From: JBCCMB01 sp039026555
GTDB taxonomy: Bacteria > Pseudomonadota > Alphaproteobacteria > Caulobacterales > Hyphomonadaceae
Direction: 5' to 3'
Length of the DNA: 41,606 bases
Assembly (NCBI GenBank): GCA_039026555.1
Contig: JBCCMB010000010.1
Location: 1 to 41,606, forward strand
The position numbers and the translations under genes were made by a program. The notes under the pieces were generated by a model, which saw only the letters and a list, made by a program, of their open reading frames with translations, was not told where the DNA came from and did no database searches. Of this stretch, positions 1-10,063 are shown one piece after another; position 1 is the first letter of the stretch; each line of letters opens with the position of its first letter.

Positions 1-454
1 TATCATAGGACGGAACCAAAACCGCGCCGCGCGACGTGGCAAGATACTGCGCGATCTCTTCGCGACTTTCCGTGTCTCGATCATAGAAGACAATCTCGGC
101 CCCACGCGCTTGCACGCCGCGAACCTTCACTGCCGGCGCATTGGACGGCATCACAATCGCCGCGGAGACGCCGACGCGATTGGCAGCGTCCGCCACGCCT
201 TGCGCATGATTGCCCGAGGAAAACGCCACCACGCCCGCGCGACGCTCGGCTTTGGTCAATTGAACGATGCGATTGTAAGCGCCTCGGATTTTAAAGGATC
301 CGGCGATCTGTAAGCATTCCGGCTTTACAAAAACCCGCGCGCCAACCGCCGCGTCCAACGCGTCGCTATGCAAAAGCGGCGTGCGCACCGCGACATTCTC
401 TAAGCGCGCGCCGGCGGCTTCAACATCCTCAAAGACAGGTGGATTAAACGACAT
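1..454 (-). CDS. Threonine/serine dehydratase, PLP fold type II (C-terminus outside window)
   Basis: This is the N-terminal 151 residues of a PLP-dependent threonine (or serine) dehydratase, which deaminates threonine to 2-oxobutyrate. The sequence reads from ATG 454 to the window edge with no stop. The PLP lysine motif SFKIRGAYN lies at residues 53-61 (Lys55), and the phosphate/substrate loop SSGNHAQG at 79-86. Both are hallmarks of the IlvA/TdcB/serine racemase family. Without the C-terminus I cannot tell whether a regulatory ACT domain is present, so biosynthetic and catabolic forms are not separated. It lies 49 bp downstream of the vWA gene on the same strand. 2-oxobutyrate can lead to propionyl-CoA, which would feed the methylmalonyl-CoA mutase encoded nearby, but that link is inference. 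Confidence 0.9.
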   Translation of the reverse strand, partial: MSFNPPVFEDVEAAGARLENVAVRTPLLHSDALDAAVGARVFVKPECLQIAGSFKIRGAYNRIVQLTKAERRAGVVAFSSGNHAQGVADAANRVGVSAAIVMPSNAPAVKVRGVQARGAEIVFYDRDTESREEIAQYLATSRGAVLVPSYD

Positions 455-503
455 AGGGCGGAGTGCTCATCACACCCCGCCCCAAAGTCAACCTCGTCCA
501 AGC

Positions 504-2648
504 TTACTCGGACAAGTGCAGGGATTGTTCTGCGATCGCCTGGAAGGTCTCGTCAAGTTCGGCGGCCTTAATGTTGAAAGCGCGATCCGAATTGCCGGCG
601 CAGGTTTCCAACAAAGTGACCTCATTTGATCCGGCGGGCATGTCCACCGCGATGGTGTAGAGTTCAACTTTGTAGTCCTCCACGATCGCTTGGCAGGCGT
701 CCAACATCAGATTGTTCATCGCCACGTCTTCGACGTTTGATATCCCATTAGCGGTCGGACAATTGCCCGCGCGCCAGCGTCCGGCGCCATCATAAGATCC
801 GCTCTTTTCCAAGCAACCATAATAGCCGTCGAAATCGAAAGGCGCGTCGTTCTTTCCGTCCGTCAGCAAGATCATGATCTTGCGAGCGTCGGCGCTCTTG
901 AACTGCTTAGGTTCGAGCTCGTTCGGATAGCGGAAAAAGCTGGTCCACTTTGAGTTATCAGACATGGCGCGCAAACCCCACATCAAGCCAATATCCGCCA
1001 GCGTTCCACCCGGTACGGGATACAGATGATCCAACTTGTCCATGATTTGCGGCCGGCTGCCGGACATGCCCAGCATCGAAGATGGGCAAAGAATGTTAGG
1101 GCCCGAGATCGGCATGCCCTTCTCATCCCAGTCCTTAAACTCATTCAGGGCCGGTACCGCACAGGCTTTGCCGCCAGTTGCGAAATAGTCGAACTCATTG
1201 GGATCGGACACGCAGGCGTCCAAATTATTAGTCTGGATTTTCTTTTTGGTGTTGCTGCAGGGCAGATCAATCGGCAGATAGACGTTGCGTCGACCTTTAT
1301 CGCCAAATTGCTCGTCCTGCTGTTTGCAATGCGCAACGTAGCAGTTTTTTGTCTCGCACTGCGACTTACGCGGCTGGATATAGCTAGATTTCGTATGGTC
1401 GTTGGCATTCCAATCACCGACGAATTTGCATTCCGCTATGTTCTTTTTGTGAATATTGACGCAGCCGTCGACATTCCCGCCATGCGTCTTGACGGAGATC
1501 GGCGTCACGCCCTCCCCATAGGCTTCAGATGACCAAGGGCCCTCATATGCGACGGGAAAAATATTCGGGTTAAGCGCGCCTTGAGGTCCCGGAGCCGGCT
1601 TGGGCTTGGGCTTCGGCTTTGGTTTGGGGCTCGGGCTTGGGCTCGGGTTAGGTTTTGGCTTAGGCTTAGGCTTAGGGTTTGGATTGTCGTACTTAACCCT
1701 CTGACGGCGAATTTCCGGCTCCACCAAGCCGACCGGCCATTTCATGGCGTTCGGGGCCGCGTCCGTCAGCTTCTGCGTCACCGCACCGCTTGAGTTGACC
1801 TTGCGCTCGTTCGGATAAGCCGTGATACAGCCGCGCCATCCGACTGGCGCAAAATCCGCCGTAAGCTTCGCGTTATTATAGCTGCCGTTGGTTTTGCTCT
1901 TAAGATAGCTCTCACGGGAGCTGTAATAAGGTGGAATTTTCGCGCTGCCGCGCGCCGGCGGCGTACCTGCGCCCGCCGCAGCGTCATTCCACGTATCCGG
2001 CTCTTCGGACATGATATTGACCTGCGTCGCCCACGGAATGACGCCGACTTGGATCAATCCAGGCGCGATCGCCTCATCAAAAAGCGTATTGACGAAGCCT
2101 TTGGCCGCTTTGCGCATGGTCGTCATGCGCGGCTCGGTCGTGCTGTCGCCAGTGTCGAACATGGAGGTGGAGTTGTCCAAAACCAGCATGATTTCGAGAC
2201 GGCGCGCACTGCCCGCAATAGCAACGGCGTCTGCGGCGAGTTTTACGCTGGGCATATTGAACATGCCGCCGAAAGCCAGATCCAGATCGCCCTCGGCTGC
2301 GCCGGTCACTTCCCCATTTGGATTGAAGGTCAGACCGATCGTGGTGTTCTTAATGCCGGATCCTGCATCCGCCATATTCGCTGTGAAATAATCGTTTGCG
2401 GCGACGATCGCGGCGGCTTGGCGATCGCTCTCTTTTTCGTCAAGAAGCGCAATGTATTCCTTCGCGCCGGCCAAAACAGACGCATCAACCGCATCTTGCA
2501 AATGGGCTTGACCGCTGTGCATGCGACGGAAGTCGACGCCGAAGCCGACAACGGACACCAGCGCTAACACGATCAATGCGAACAAGGGCGCGATCGCCCC
2601 GCTCTTATCGTTCACACTTAATCTACACGCACGAAAAAAGCCCGACAT
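504..2648 (-). CDS. TadE/TadG-like vWA-domain protein with Pro-Lys repeat
   Basis: This 714-residue protein starts with a short basic segment and a hydrophobic helix (about residues 18-40). It follows the Tad/TadG pattern (GAIAPLFALIV, then D..R...AQLQDAVDAS), as in pilus-associated proteins held in the inner membrane with a periplasmic body. A von Willebrand A domain begins near residue 151 with the MIDAS motif DNSTS (158-162) and ends with LLTDG (594-598). Between these two halves is an unusually long insertion of about 370 residues. It carries a Pro-Lys/Pro-Ser repeat at 322-354 and many cysteines. It probably binds a ligand or helps assemble a surface structure, but no other tad gene is in the window. 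The start ATG 2648 gives a good signal anchor. The family is clear, the role is not. Confidence 0.85.
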   Translation of the reverse strand: MSGFFRACRLSVNDKSGAIAPLFALIVLALVSVVGFGVDFRRMHSGQAHLQDAVDASVLAGAKEYIALLDEKESDRQAAAIVAANDYFTANMADAGSGIKNTTIGLTFNPNGEVTGAAEGDLDLAFGGMFNMPSVKLAADAVAIAGSARRLEIMLVLDNSTSMFDTGDSTTEPRMTTMRKAAKGFVNTLFDEAIAPGLIQVGVIPWATQVNIMSEEPDTWNDAAAGAGTPPARGSAKIPPYYSSRESYLKSKTNGSYNNAKLTADFAPVGWRGCITAYPNERKVNSSGAVTQKLTDAAPNAMKWPVGLVEPEIRRQRVKYDNPNPKPKPKPKPNPSPSPSPKPKPKPKPKPAPGPQGALNPNIFPVAYEGPWSSEAYGEGVTPISVKTHGGNVDGCVNIHKKNIAECKFVGDWNANDHTKSSYIQPRKSQCETKNCYVAHCKQQDEQFGDKGRRNVYLPIDLPCSNTKKKIQTNNLDACVSDPNEFDYFATGGKACAVPALNEFKDWDEKGMPISGPNILCPSSMLGMSGSRPQIMDKLDHLYPVPGGTLADIGLMWGLRAMSDNSKWTSFFRYPNELEPKQFKSADARKIMILLTDGKNDAPFDFDGYYGCLEKSGSYDGAGRWRAGNCPTANGISNVEDVAMNNLMLDACQAIVEDYKVELYTIAVDMPAGSNEVTLLETCAGNSDRAFNIKAAELDETFQAIAEQSLHLSE
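1587..1686 (-). repeat. Hexanucleotide-type tandem repeat coding for Pro-Lys/Pro-Ser
   Basis: About 100 bp of imperfect 6-bp units (GGCTTN or GGCTCG on the plus strand) encode alternating Pro-Lys and Pro-Ser at residues 322-354 of the vWA protein. Because the unit is six bases, gain or loss of units would change the linker length without shifting the frame. The degenerate third bases suggest an old or purifying array rather than a freshly slipped one. Confidence 0.8.
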
Positions 2649-2902
2649 GGCATATCTCCAGATAGTTATCTGAAATATGCTCAGAAATCAGCTAACATAC
2701 GGTTTATTCGTATAGTCTAAAATTCACCAATCGAAGTAATACTTAAACAATCATACGCGCATGATTAAAGATAAACATCGACGAGCGGCGTATTGCGCAT
2801 CTTTGTGACCCTCTTTCCGCTAAGTCATGGCTTCTAGGCTTCCCTGCCAGCTATGCTAAACCCATCGCGGAAGCACAAAGACGCCATGGAGATGTGGGCC
2901 AA
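2649..2902. other. Divergent intergenic region between the vWA gene and methylmalonyl-CoA mutase
   Basis: About 250 bp separate two divergently transcribed genes, so promoters for both must lie here. The middle (about 2690-2790) is clearly A/T-rich compared with the flanks. I do not see a convincing -35/-10 pair, a cobalamin riboswitch-like element or a small gene. Confidence 0.5.
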
Positions 2903-5092
<2,190 letters not shown>

Positions 5093-5138
5093 GAAAAGAG
5101 GAATAGCCTTTGGTGTTGTTGCGTTCCGCGACGCGGGG

Positions 5139-5591
5139 ATGAAAGATCAAATATCTAACACTGAACGAACCAAGTTGTGGGTTACCAACGCGGTTGGTTT
5201 TATAACCGCGGCGAGGCTTCTACTCGAGCTAAGGGAAGCCGGTGAAATGTTTCACTGGCCTGCATTCTACACAAATTTGGGCTTTGCTTTTGAATATTCG
5301 TTAAAGGGATATTTGGCGTTCAAAGGTTGGTCTGACGAAAAGCTCCGGCTCGAGATTGGGCACAATATCGAGAAGGCGATGTCTGAGGCTATTCAGATAG
5401 GCTTTAAACCTCACGCGCCTCTCGTTCAGGATATTGTTGAAGTGCTAGGCCCATTACATAAAACAAACCAAACTCGATACTTAAATGGAGCTCCTATCGT
5501 TACACCAGTCGATCACGAACAAGCATGCAGTTGCGTTTGGGATCATGTGCAAGCTGTTGGCTCACAATTGGGAGTTGAGAGCTGGAGTTGA
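5139..5591 (+). CDS. Hypothetical protein with weak HEPN-like features
   Basis: This 150-residue protein is not confidently recognised. ATG 5139 follows GCGGGG and is the first start outside the mutase gene. The sequence is mostly helical, with the pattern FEYSLKGYLAFKGW (51-64) then GHNIEKA (74-80). That resembles the helix-then-GH(D/N) arrangement of HEPN-fold proteins, and R70...H75 fits a loose R-x4-H pattern. These are visual similarities only. Codon use is A/T-richer than in the mutase just upstream, and the gene converges on another unknown A/T-rich gene at 5653-6291. This suggests acquired accessory DNA, possibly a defence or toxin-type pair, but function is unknown. Confidence 0.55.
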   Translation: MKDQISNTERTKLWVTNAVGFITAARLLLELREAGEMFHWPAFYTNLGFAFEYSLKGYLAFKGWSDEKLRLEIGHNIEKAMSEAIQIGFKPHAPLVQDIVEVLGPLHKTNQTRYLNGAPIVTPVDHEQACSCVWDHVQAVGSQLGVESWS

Positions 5592-5652
5592 CGAAATAGT
5601 TTGCGTCAAGGTCTACGCAATGCGTCCGCCATCTTGCACTCCAATCGCTGCC

Positions 5653-6291
5653 TTAAAGCTCCTTGAGTACCGGCTTCATCTCGCCTAGGAGGGGATGAGG
5701 CATAATCGACCATGTCGGCCTGCTAACAAACCCCGGATGGTACCAACTCTGGAAGTAGACCGACGAAATGTTTTTTGGCTTTTGAAGCGTGAATTCACGT
5801 AGCCATTGATCAGTATTTTCAATCCCAACCTGAAGCGCCTCATTCCACACCAATAAAATATCGATCTTGGAATCTCGATCTTGGTACTTGCGTTCCTTCT
5901 TTTCCACCGTTTTACGCAACAAAGCCGAAAACCACTTCGAGTTCGTTTCGAACCAGAGCCCACCGGAGGTTTTGAGATCGTTTAACGGATGGTCGGGTTC
6001 CTTCTTGATCAACTTTGCTTGTCTCAACAACTCTGAATCGATGAACTCTGTCAGCTCTATATTCACCCCCCCACCCCCCACACGCGCAGAGAAATCTGGC
6101 AAAGGCGGCGGCTCATCGCGAATATCCGAAATCTCAATAGATAATTGTTCGCGAACCGAATTCGCAAATTCATCCATAGTATGTCGTTCAACAATAAGCT
6201 TTTCTTCTTCGGTTTCGCGCGCGCCAGCACCAGCAAAACCGCGAGCTTCATATAGCGCCGCCCAGCGTTCGATCGGATCGTCCTTAGCCAT
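5653..6291 (-). CDS. Hypothetical protein, possibly nuclease-like
   Basis: This 212-residue soluble protein has no signal peptide or membrane helix. It starts at ATG 6291 without a clear ribosome site. The segment around residues 65-82 (PDF, about a dozen residues, then NIELTE) is reminiscent of the core of some restriction-endonuclease-like proteins, where an Asp and a Glu-x-Thr/Lys sit on neighbouring strands. A later strand reads SKIDILLVWN (141-150). A canonical PD-(D/E)xK triad is not complete, because the lysine position is Thr. It converges with the HEPN-like gene, with stops 61 bp apart, and shares its lower GC. Function is unknown and the nuclease suggestion is tentative. Confidence 0.55.
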   Translation of the reverse strand: MAKDDPIERWAALYEARGFAGAGARETEEEKLIVERHTMDEFANSVREQLSIEISDIRDEPPPLPDFSARVGGGGVNIELTEFIDSELLRQAKLIKKEPDHPLNDLKTSGGLWFETNSKWFSALLRKTVEKKERKYQDRDSKIDILLVWNEALQVGIENTDQWLREFTLQKPKNISSVYFQSWYHPGFVSRPTWSIMPHPLLGEMKPVLKEL

Positions 6292-6417
6292 ATCGCTAAT
6301 ATAGCAAGGTAGAGTGCATTAAGCGGAGCGAAATGCATCTCTTTATGTGCGGGCGTATTGATACGTTGCGGTGTACTTAACGCATCCTAGCATTCGCACC
6401 GCAAACCACCGCTCATA

Positions 6418-6432
6418 CCCGCGAAAGCGGGG
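6418..6432. repeat. Short palindrome, stem CCCGC/GCGGG with GAAA loop
   Basis: A 5-bp perfect stem closes a GAAA tetraloop and is followed by GATC. The form CCCGCGAAAGCGGGGATC is typical of dispersed intergenic palindromic elements in proteobacteria. Copies elsewhere in the genome cannot be checked here. Confidence 0.5.
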
Positions 6433-6675
6433 ATCTCATGTAACATGGGCACAGCATCGCCACAGATCCGACTTCCCACGGATCGATCGCGTGATCCATC
6501 CCGAGGCAGGACGTCGCGCACCAATTTCGCGGCTGCGACTTAGCTGGCCGCCCCCCACGGTCGGGCCGTAGGGCGGCGCTTACGGATAGAGCTCAGCGCG
6601 TCCGCAGAAGATCCCGTCATTCGCAGGGATGAGCCGTCTTCGGCGGCGGTAGCACGGGAGCGGCGTCCGCCGCGT

Positions 6676-6693
6676 CCCCAGCGAAGGCTGGGG
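6676..6693. repeat. Short palindrome, stem CCCCAGC/GCTGGGG
   Basis: A 7-bp perfect stem encloses the loop GAAG. It is the same class of element as the one at 6418-6432, with a different stem. It lies in the middle of the gene-free stretch and has no T-tract, so it is not a simple terminator. Confidence 0.55.
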
Positions 6694-6717
6694 CCCAGGG
6701 CAACCCTCTACTGGATC

Positions 6718-6753
6718 CCAGCTTTCGCTGGAAACACGGACCTAGCGGTCCGT
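6718..6753. repeat. Two adjacent palindromes
   Basis: The first has stem CCAGC/GCTGG with a TTTC loop (6718-6731). The second has a 7-bp stem ACGGACC/GGTCCGT with a TAGC loop (6736-6753). With the element at 6676 they make a cluster of three hairpins within 80 bp, consistent with a compound dispersed repeat. Confidence 0.55.
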
Positions 6754-6905
6754 CTTGATCCAACAAATGATGCCCACACGCAAAGCGAAGGCGCAGAAGC
6801 AGACGGCATAGAGCGTTCCAAAGGCCGCAACCGTTGGCGACCAACGCCTTGACGACACTCCAAAGCGCGACCAAACTTCCATCATTGGGTATGGGGAATG
6901 AGATC

Positions 6906-7211
6906 ATGAAAATGCGGATGATAGTTGCAGTCGCGCTCGCGACTGCGCCGAGCGCGCAGGCAGTTTGTCGTGAACCGTCGGCGCCGCGCGCACCGAGCGC
7001 CTACGACATGCCGGAAAAACCGCGCTGTATGACCGACGCGAATTTCAACGCCGAGCCATGCTCGGATTATGAGAGAAATCGGTACTACGACGCGGCCCGT
7101 CGGTATGAAATCGACATCAGCACCTACCTCAACCGTCTCCAAGATCATTATGAAGCCGGATTGCGCTATGGCGAATGCCTACGCAATGAAATGGCCGGTC
7201 GTCGATATTGA
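6906..7211 (+). CDS. Small exported protein of unknown function
   Basis: This 101-residue protein has a signal peptide (residues 1-19, ending SAQA). The mature part is about 80 residues, rich in Arg and Tyr, with four cysteines that could form two disulfides in the periplasm. I chose ATG 6906 because GGGGA at 6893-6897 lies 8 bases upstream and the signal peptide starts there. The ATG at 6891 would overlap this ribosome site. No family is recognised. It stands alone after the palindrome cluster and faces the membrane protein gene at 7259-7858. Confidence 0.7.
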   Translation: MKMRMIVAVALATAPSAQAVCREPSAPRAPSAYDMPEKPRCMTDANFNAEPCSDYERNRYYDAARRYEIDISTYLNRLQDHYEAGLRYGECLRNEMAGRRY

Positions 7212-7258
7212 TGCGGTGAATTTCGTTCCGACAACCGGATCAAAAGCGACGCGTTTGG

Positions 7259-7858
7259 CTAGTCGTCGCTGCGGATGCTGAGCAGGCATATAGCCAGCAA
7301 CAGAGTCGCCAAAACGCCGGACCCGCCAGCGACGGGCGAGGGCATAAAGCCATCCCGGCCGAACATCATGACGAAAGTGTTGGCGACAAAGGCAACGGCG
7401 CCGACCAACACCGTAGCTCCGCCAAGAATTTTGCCGCCCTCGCTCATCTTAGCGGACCCAAACACTATAGCGGCTAAGCCCAAGAGGATTTTCGCCGCAT
7501 TGTAGCCGAAAAATGAGAACGCAACGACCGAGAGGGCGACGCCGCTGAGCTCAGCATTCGCTTTGGCCGCTTCGCCAAAGGGACTGAATTGCGTTAAGCC
7601 GACACCGACCTGAACCACATTGAGCACGGAGCTGAATGCAATCGCGGAAAAACCCAAAGTATAGCGTTTCGCCATCACCATCGCAGAACCTGCGAATGCG
7701 GCCATCAAAACAAATATTAGGCCTTCCAATCCCCATAAAAATTGGCGGTCAAAATCCGGCGCGGCGATGTAAAGCGCAGTGTAAACAGGTTGAGAAATGG
7801 CGGCCAACAGCAGCAACGCGGCGACAATTTTGATGGTGCGGCTTTGCGTAAATTCCAT
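7259..7858 (-). CDS. Multi-pass membrane protein of unknown function
   Basis: This 199-residue protein has about six hydrophobic segments. The first follows a short basic N-terminus (TIKIVAALLLLAA) and the last is just before the C-terminal SIRSDD. The start ATG 7858 has AAGGGG upstream at a good distance. There are no catalytic motifs. Related membrane proteins of this size occur in alphaproteobacteria without an assigned role, and some carry unreliable database names, so I give none. It converges on the small exported protein gene at 6906. Confidence 0.75.
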   Translation of the reverse strand: MEFTQSRTIKIVAALLLLAAISQPVYTALYIAAPDFDRQFLWGLEGLIFVLMAAFAGSAMVMAKRYTLGFSAIAFSSVLNVVQVGVGLTQFSPFGEAAKANAELSGVALSVVAFSFFGYNAAKILLGLAAIVFGSAKMSEGGKILGGATVLVGAVAFVANTFVMMFGRDGFMPSPVAGGSGVLATLLLAICLLSIRSDD

Positions 7859-8092
7859 ACCGGTTTCCCCTTTACTACGAAGACTCTCGCCATCGCCTCT
7901 CTGGCGCGACGCTCAAATCTAAAGCCGAATACAACCGCCCGACAGGACTGCTTAGACGCCGAAGTCTTGTTCGACGCAAGCTGATTTGGGAACGTCGCCA
8001 CCCGTTTTTGCGGCGAATCCAAAGATCCTCGGCGCGCCCAAACGCCCAACGTTTATGTGATTGGCGGTGATCTCCCAACCTCAATAAGAAGA

Positions 8093-8830
8093 ATGATGGA
8101 CGCGAACGTTTCCATTATCATTCCGGCTCTCAACGAAGCCGCAGCGTTGCCCGCAACGCTACGCGCAATCGGCGACCTCAATCCCGCCCCCCACGAAATC
8201 ATACTCGTTGACGGCGGCTCTTCGGACGACACGATCTTGATGGCCCGTCCAGCGGGGCTCACAATCATCGAAAGTCCCAAGGGCCGCGCCAAACAGATGA
8301 ATGCAGGCGCAGCAGCGGCGACCGGAGACATGGTCTGCTTCCTCCATGCCGACACGCTGCTCCCGCCCGACGCGGTGGGGGTGATGCGTCAAACCCTCGC
8401 CGACCGCCGCACTGCAGCGGCTGGCTTCATCTCCGTTATGACCGGCGACAAGCCCCGCCTTTTCACAACCGCGCATAATTTCATCAAGACCTGGTATGCC
8501 CCCTTCTTATTCCGACCGCTGTCGGCGCTGCACGGTTGCCGGCTGCTGTTTGGCGACCAGGCGATTTTCTGCCGTGCGGACGATTTCCGTGCGATTGGCG
8601 GTTTTGATCCCGATCAGACCATTATGGAAGAGGCCGATTTTGTTTTGCGGATGACGCGCGCTGGCCGCGGACGCATCCGGCAAATCTGGCGAACCGTCCA
8701 TTCCTCCGATCGCCGCGTCGCCGAATGGGGCGGGCTGAAAGCCAATCTCGTTTACATCTATATCGGCGCGCTGTGGGGCTTCGGCGCGGCGCCCAAGCGC
8801 TTGTCACGATTGTATGAGGATGTGCGCTGA
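8093..8830 (+). CDS. Family 2 glycosyltransferase, TIGR04283-like
   Basis: This 245-residue GT-A enzyme has the N-terminal motif SIIIPALNEAAALPATLRA and LVDGGSSDDT for nucleotide-sugar binding. It also has the family string KGRAKQMNAGAAAATGDMVCFLHADT, in which HAD is the metal-binding DxD equivalent. This pattern matches the TIGR04283 glycosyltransferases linked to rSAM/selenodomain or arsenosugar genes. The usual partners (TIGR04282 transferase, ArsS-type radical SAM enzyme) are not nearby, so the substrate is open. Start choice is uncertain. ATG 8093 and 8096 both begin just before the first strand, while GTG 8057 would add 12 residues. There is no transmembrane anchor, so it probably acts at the cytoplasmic face. 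Confidence 0.85.
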   Translation: MMDANVSIIIPALNEAAALPATLRAIGDLNPAPHEIILVDGGSSDDTILMARPAGLTIIESPKGRAKQMNAGAAAATGDMVCFLHADTLLPPDAVGVMRQTLADRRTAAAGFISVMTGDKPRLFTTAHNFIKTWYAPFLFRPLSALHGCRLLFGDQAIFCRADDFRAIGGFDPDQTIMEEADFVLRMTRAGRGRIRQIWRTVHSSDRRVAEWGGLKANLVYIYIGALWGFGAAPKRLSRLYEDVR

Positions 8831-8891
8831 CGCCTGGACGCGAGGCGCCGGCGATGGAAAACTCGCGCCAAATCGAGGAAGGATTTCAGCC

Positions 8892-9365
8892 ATGCGCCCC
8901 TTTATCGCCGTCGCCGCTCTCGCGCTTTCAGCCTGCGCCGCGACCCCTCCGGTTTACGGCCCAGCCGCCAATGGCGAGCCGGGATATTCCGACTTTAAGA
9001 TCGAGGACGACCGAATTCGAGTGAGCTATCAAGGCGCCGCCGGCCAAGCCGCCGCCGAGGTGGAGGCGTTCGCCTTCCGCCGCGCCGCCGAGTTGGCGCA
9101 AGCAGACGGAGCGGCTTGGTTTCGCGTGATATTCCGCGAGGTGGAGGATCAATCCGTCAGCCGCGACAACCGCACCAGCGTCGGCGTGTCAGGGGCCGCC
9201 GGATCCGGCGGCTATTCGGGCGTCGGCGTCGGTCTGGGCTTCGATTTGACGCCGGACCGTCCCAAATTCGCCGTTCATATGGAGATCATCACGGGACGTG
9301 GAGAAACGCCCGAAGGCGATGATATCTACACCGTGGACGGCGTGCTGGGCCAAACCGTCCAATAA
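8892..9365 (+). CDS. CC0125/CC1285-like lipoprotein
   Basis: This 157-residue exported lipoprotein has a signal peptide with lipobox LSAC, giving Cys15 as the lipidated residue. The body has the pattern YSDFKI..DRIRVSYQG, then an alpha-helical AAEVEAFAFRRAAELAQADGA and WFRVIFREVED. This fits the CC0125/CC1285 family of Caulobacter-type bacteria, which has no known function. A Gly/Ser-rich segment (GVSGAAGSGGYSGVGVG) follows. ATG 8892 is preceded by GAGGAAGGA at ideal spacing, which decides the start. The gene lies 61 bp behind the glycosyltransferase on the same strand. Confidence 0.8.
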   Translation: MRPFIAVAALALSACAATPPVYGPAANGEPGYSDFKIEDDRIRVSYQGAAGQAAAEVEAFAFRRAAELAQADGAAWFRVIFREVEDQSVSRDNRTSVGVSGAAGSGGYSGVGVGLGFDLTPDRPKFAVHMEIITGRGETPEGDDIYTVDGVLGQTVQ

Positions 9366-9437
9366 GAACAATTGAGAGCCGAAACACCGGTCGCTAGGCT
9401 CAGATCAGATCATGTATCCATGGGTTGATGGGACCGC

Positions 9438-9706
9438 ATGAGACGATTTTCGACTGCACCAATCCTTGTCGCGCTGTGCGCTATCTCGAACGCAGCGTGT
9501 TCGCACACAAGCGCCTCTGCGCCGGCGGAACCGCCGACTCTTCCTCATCGTGGGACGGCGTATGCCCTTACTCAGATCTGACCGCGTCCGAAATCCTGAA
9601 CATTCAAAAAGACATCACAAACGGGCGTGATGGGCGAGCGCGACGTTTAGAATTGGCGCGCGGCAGCCCATCCCCCCATCTGGCGCCTGGTCGGCGGGCG
9701 CGTTAG
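9438..9706 (+). pseudogene. Possible frameshifted small lipoprotein
   Basis: From ATG 9438 a 47-residue frame encodes a signal-peptide-like start (MRRFSTAPILVALCAISNA, then AC) and stops at TGA 9579-9581. The adjacent frame then continues with a charged helical stretch (SDLTASEILNIQKDITNG, then RDGRARRLELARG) to TAG at 9704-9706. Together they look like one exported protein of about 90 residues split by a one-base shift near 9570-9580. It could instead be a tiny genuine 47-residue lipoprotein, or noise. The cysteine context (NAAC) is a poor lipobox. Confidence 0.35.
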
Positions 9707-9742
9707 AAGGTGATCAACACCGCGCCGCTTAGGGTTACCCGC

Positions 9743-10063
9743 ATGATCATCACCACCACGCCGACTGTCGAAGGCAGCCATATTGAAGACTATCTCGGCG
9801 TCGTCTCAGGCGAAGCGATTATCGGCGCGAACATTGTGAGAGATTTGTTTGCGGCGGTCCGCGACGTGGTGGGCGGTCGTTCGCAGGCTTATGAGGAATC
9901 GCTTCGAAACGCGCGTGAAATAGCGATACAGGAGATGGCGAACGATGCGGCGGCGCGCGGCGCAAACGCTGTGGTCGGGGTCGACATAGATTATGAAGTC
10001 GTCGGCCAAGGCGGCTCGATGAAGATGGTCGCGGCCTCGGCTACAGCCGCCAAACTGACATGA
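9743..10063 (+). CDS. YbjQ/UPF0145 family protein
   Basis: This 106-residue cytosolic protein matches the YbjQ (UPF0145) family along its full length. It has MIITTTPTVEG at the N-terminus, YLGVVSGEAIIGANIVRDLF, a helix with ARE.A...M...A, and ANAVVGVDIDYEVV. The family forms pentamers and is sometimes described as heavy-metal-binding, but the role is unproven. ATG 9743 begins exactly at the conserved MI(I/V)TTT start. Its stop overlaps the meaB start in ATGA (10060-10063), so the two are probably translationally coupled. Confidence 0.9.
   Translation: MIITTTPTVEGSHIEDYLGVVSGEAIIGANIVRDLFAAVRDVVGGRSQAYEESLRNAREIAIQEMANDAAARGANAVVGVDIDYEVVGQGGSMKMVAASATAAKLT

Larger units (their letters stand above)
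6292..6905. other. Gene-free intergenic stretch rich in palindromes
   Basis: About 610 bp hold no believable gene. The only longer open frame (about 6617-6907, minus) is repeat-derived. The region instead has several short perfect inverted repeats with GAAA, GAAG or TTTC loops, listed separately, of the kind that disperse between genes in proteobacterial chromosomes. It follows directly after the A/T-rich accessory pair. Confidence 0.6.

Noticed and set aside
1026..1532. A 168-residue plus-strand frame inside the vWA gene
   Set aside because: It is a shadow of the real minus-strand gene, with no ribosome site or family features.
2649..2902. Possible cobalamin riboswitch before methylmalonyl-CoA mutase
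   Set aside because: No B12-box-like conserved string or long structured leader is visible in the A/T-rich gap.
6617..6907. A 96-residue minus-strand frame with WAPAFAGD-like strings
   Set aside because: It is translated palindromic repeat sequence; no protein family features and no ribosome site.
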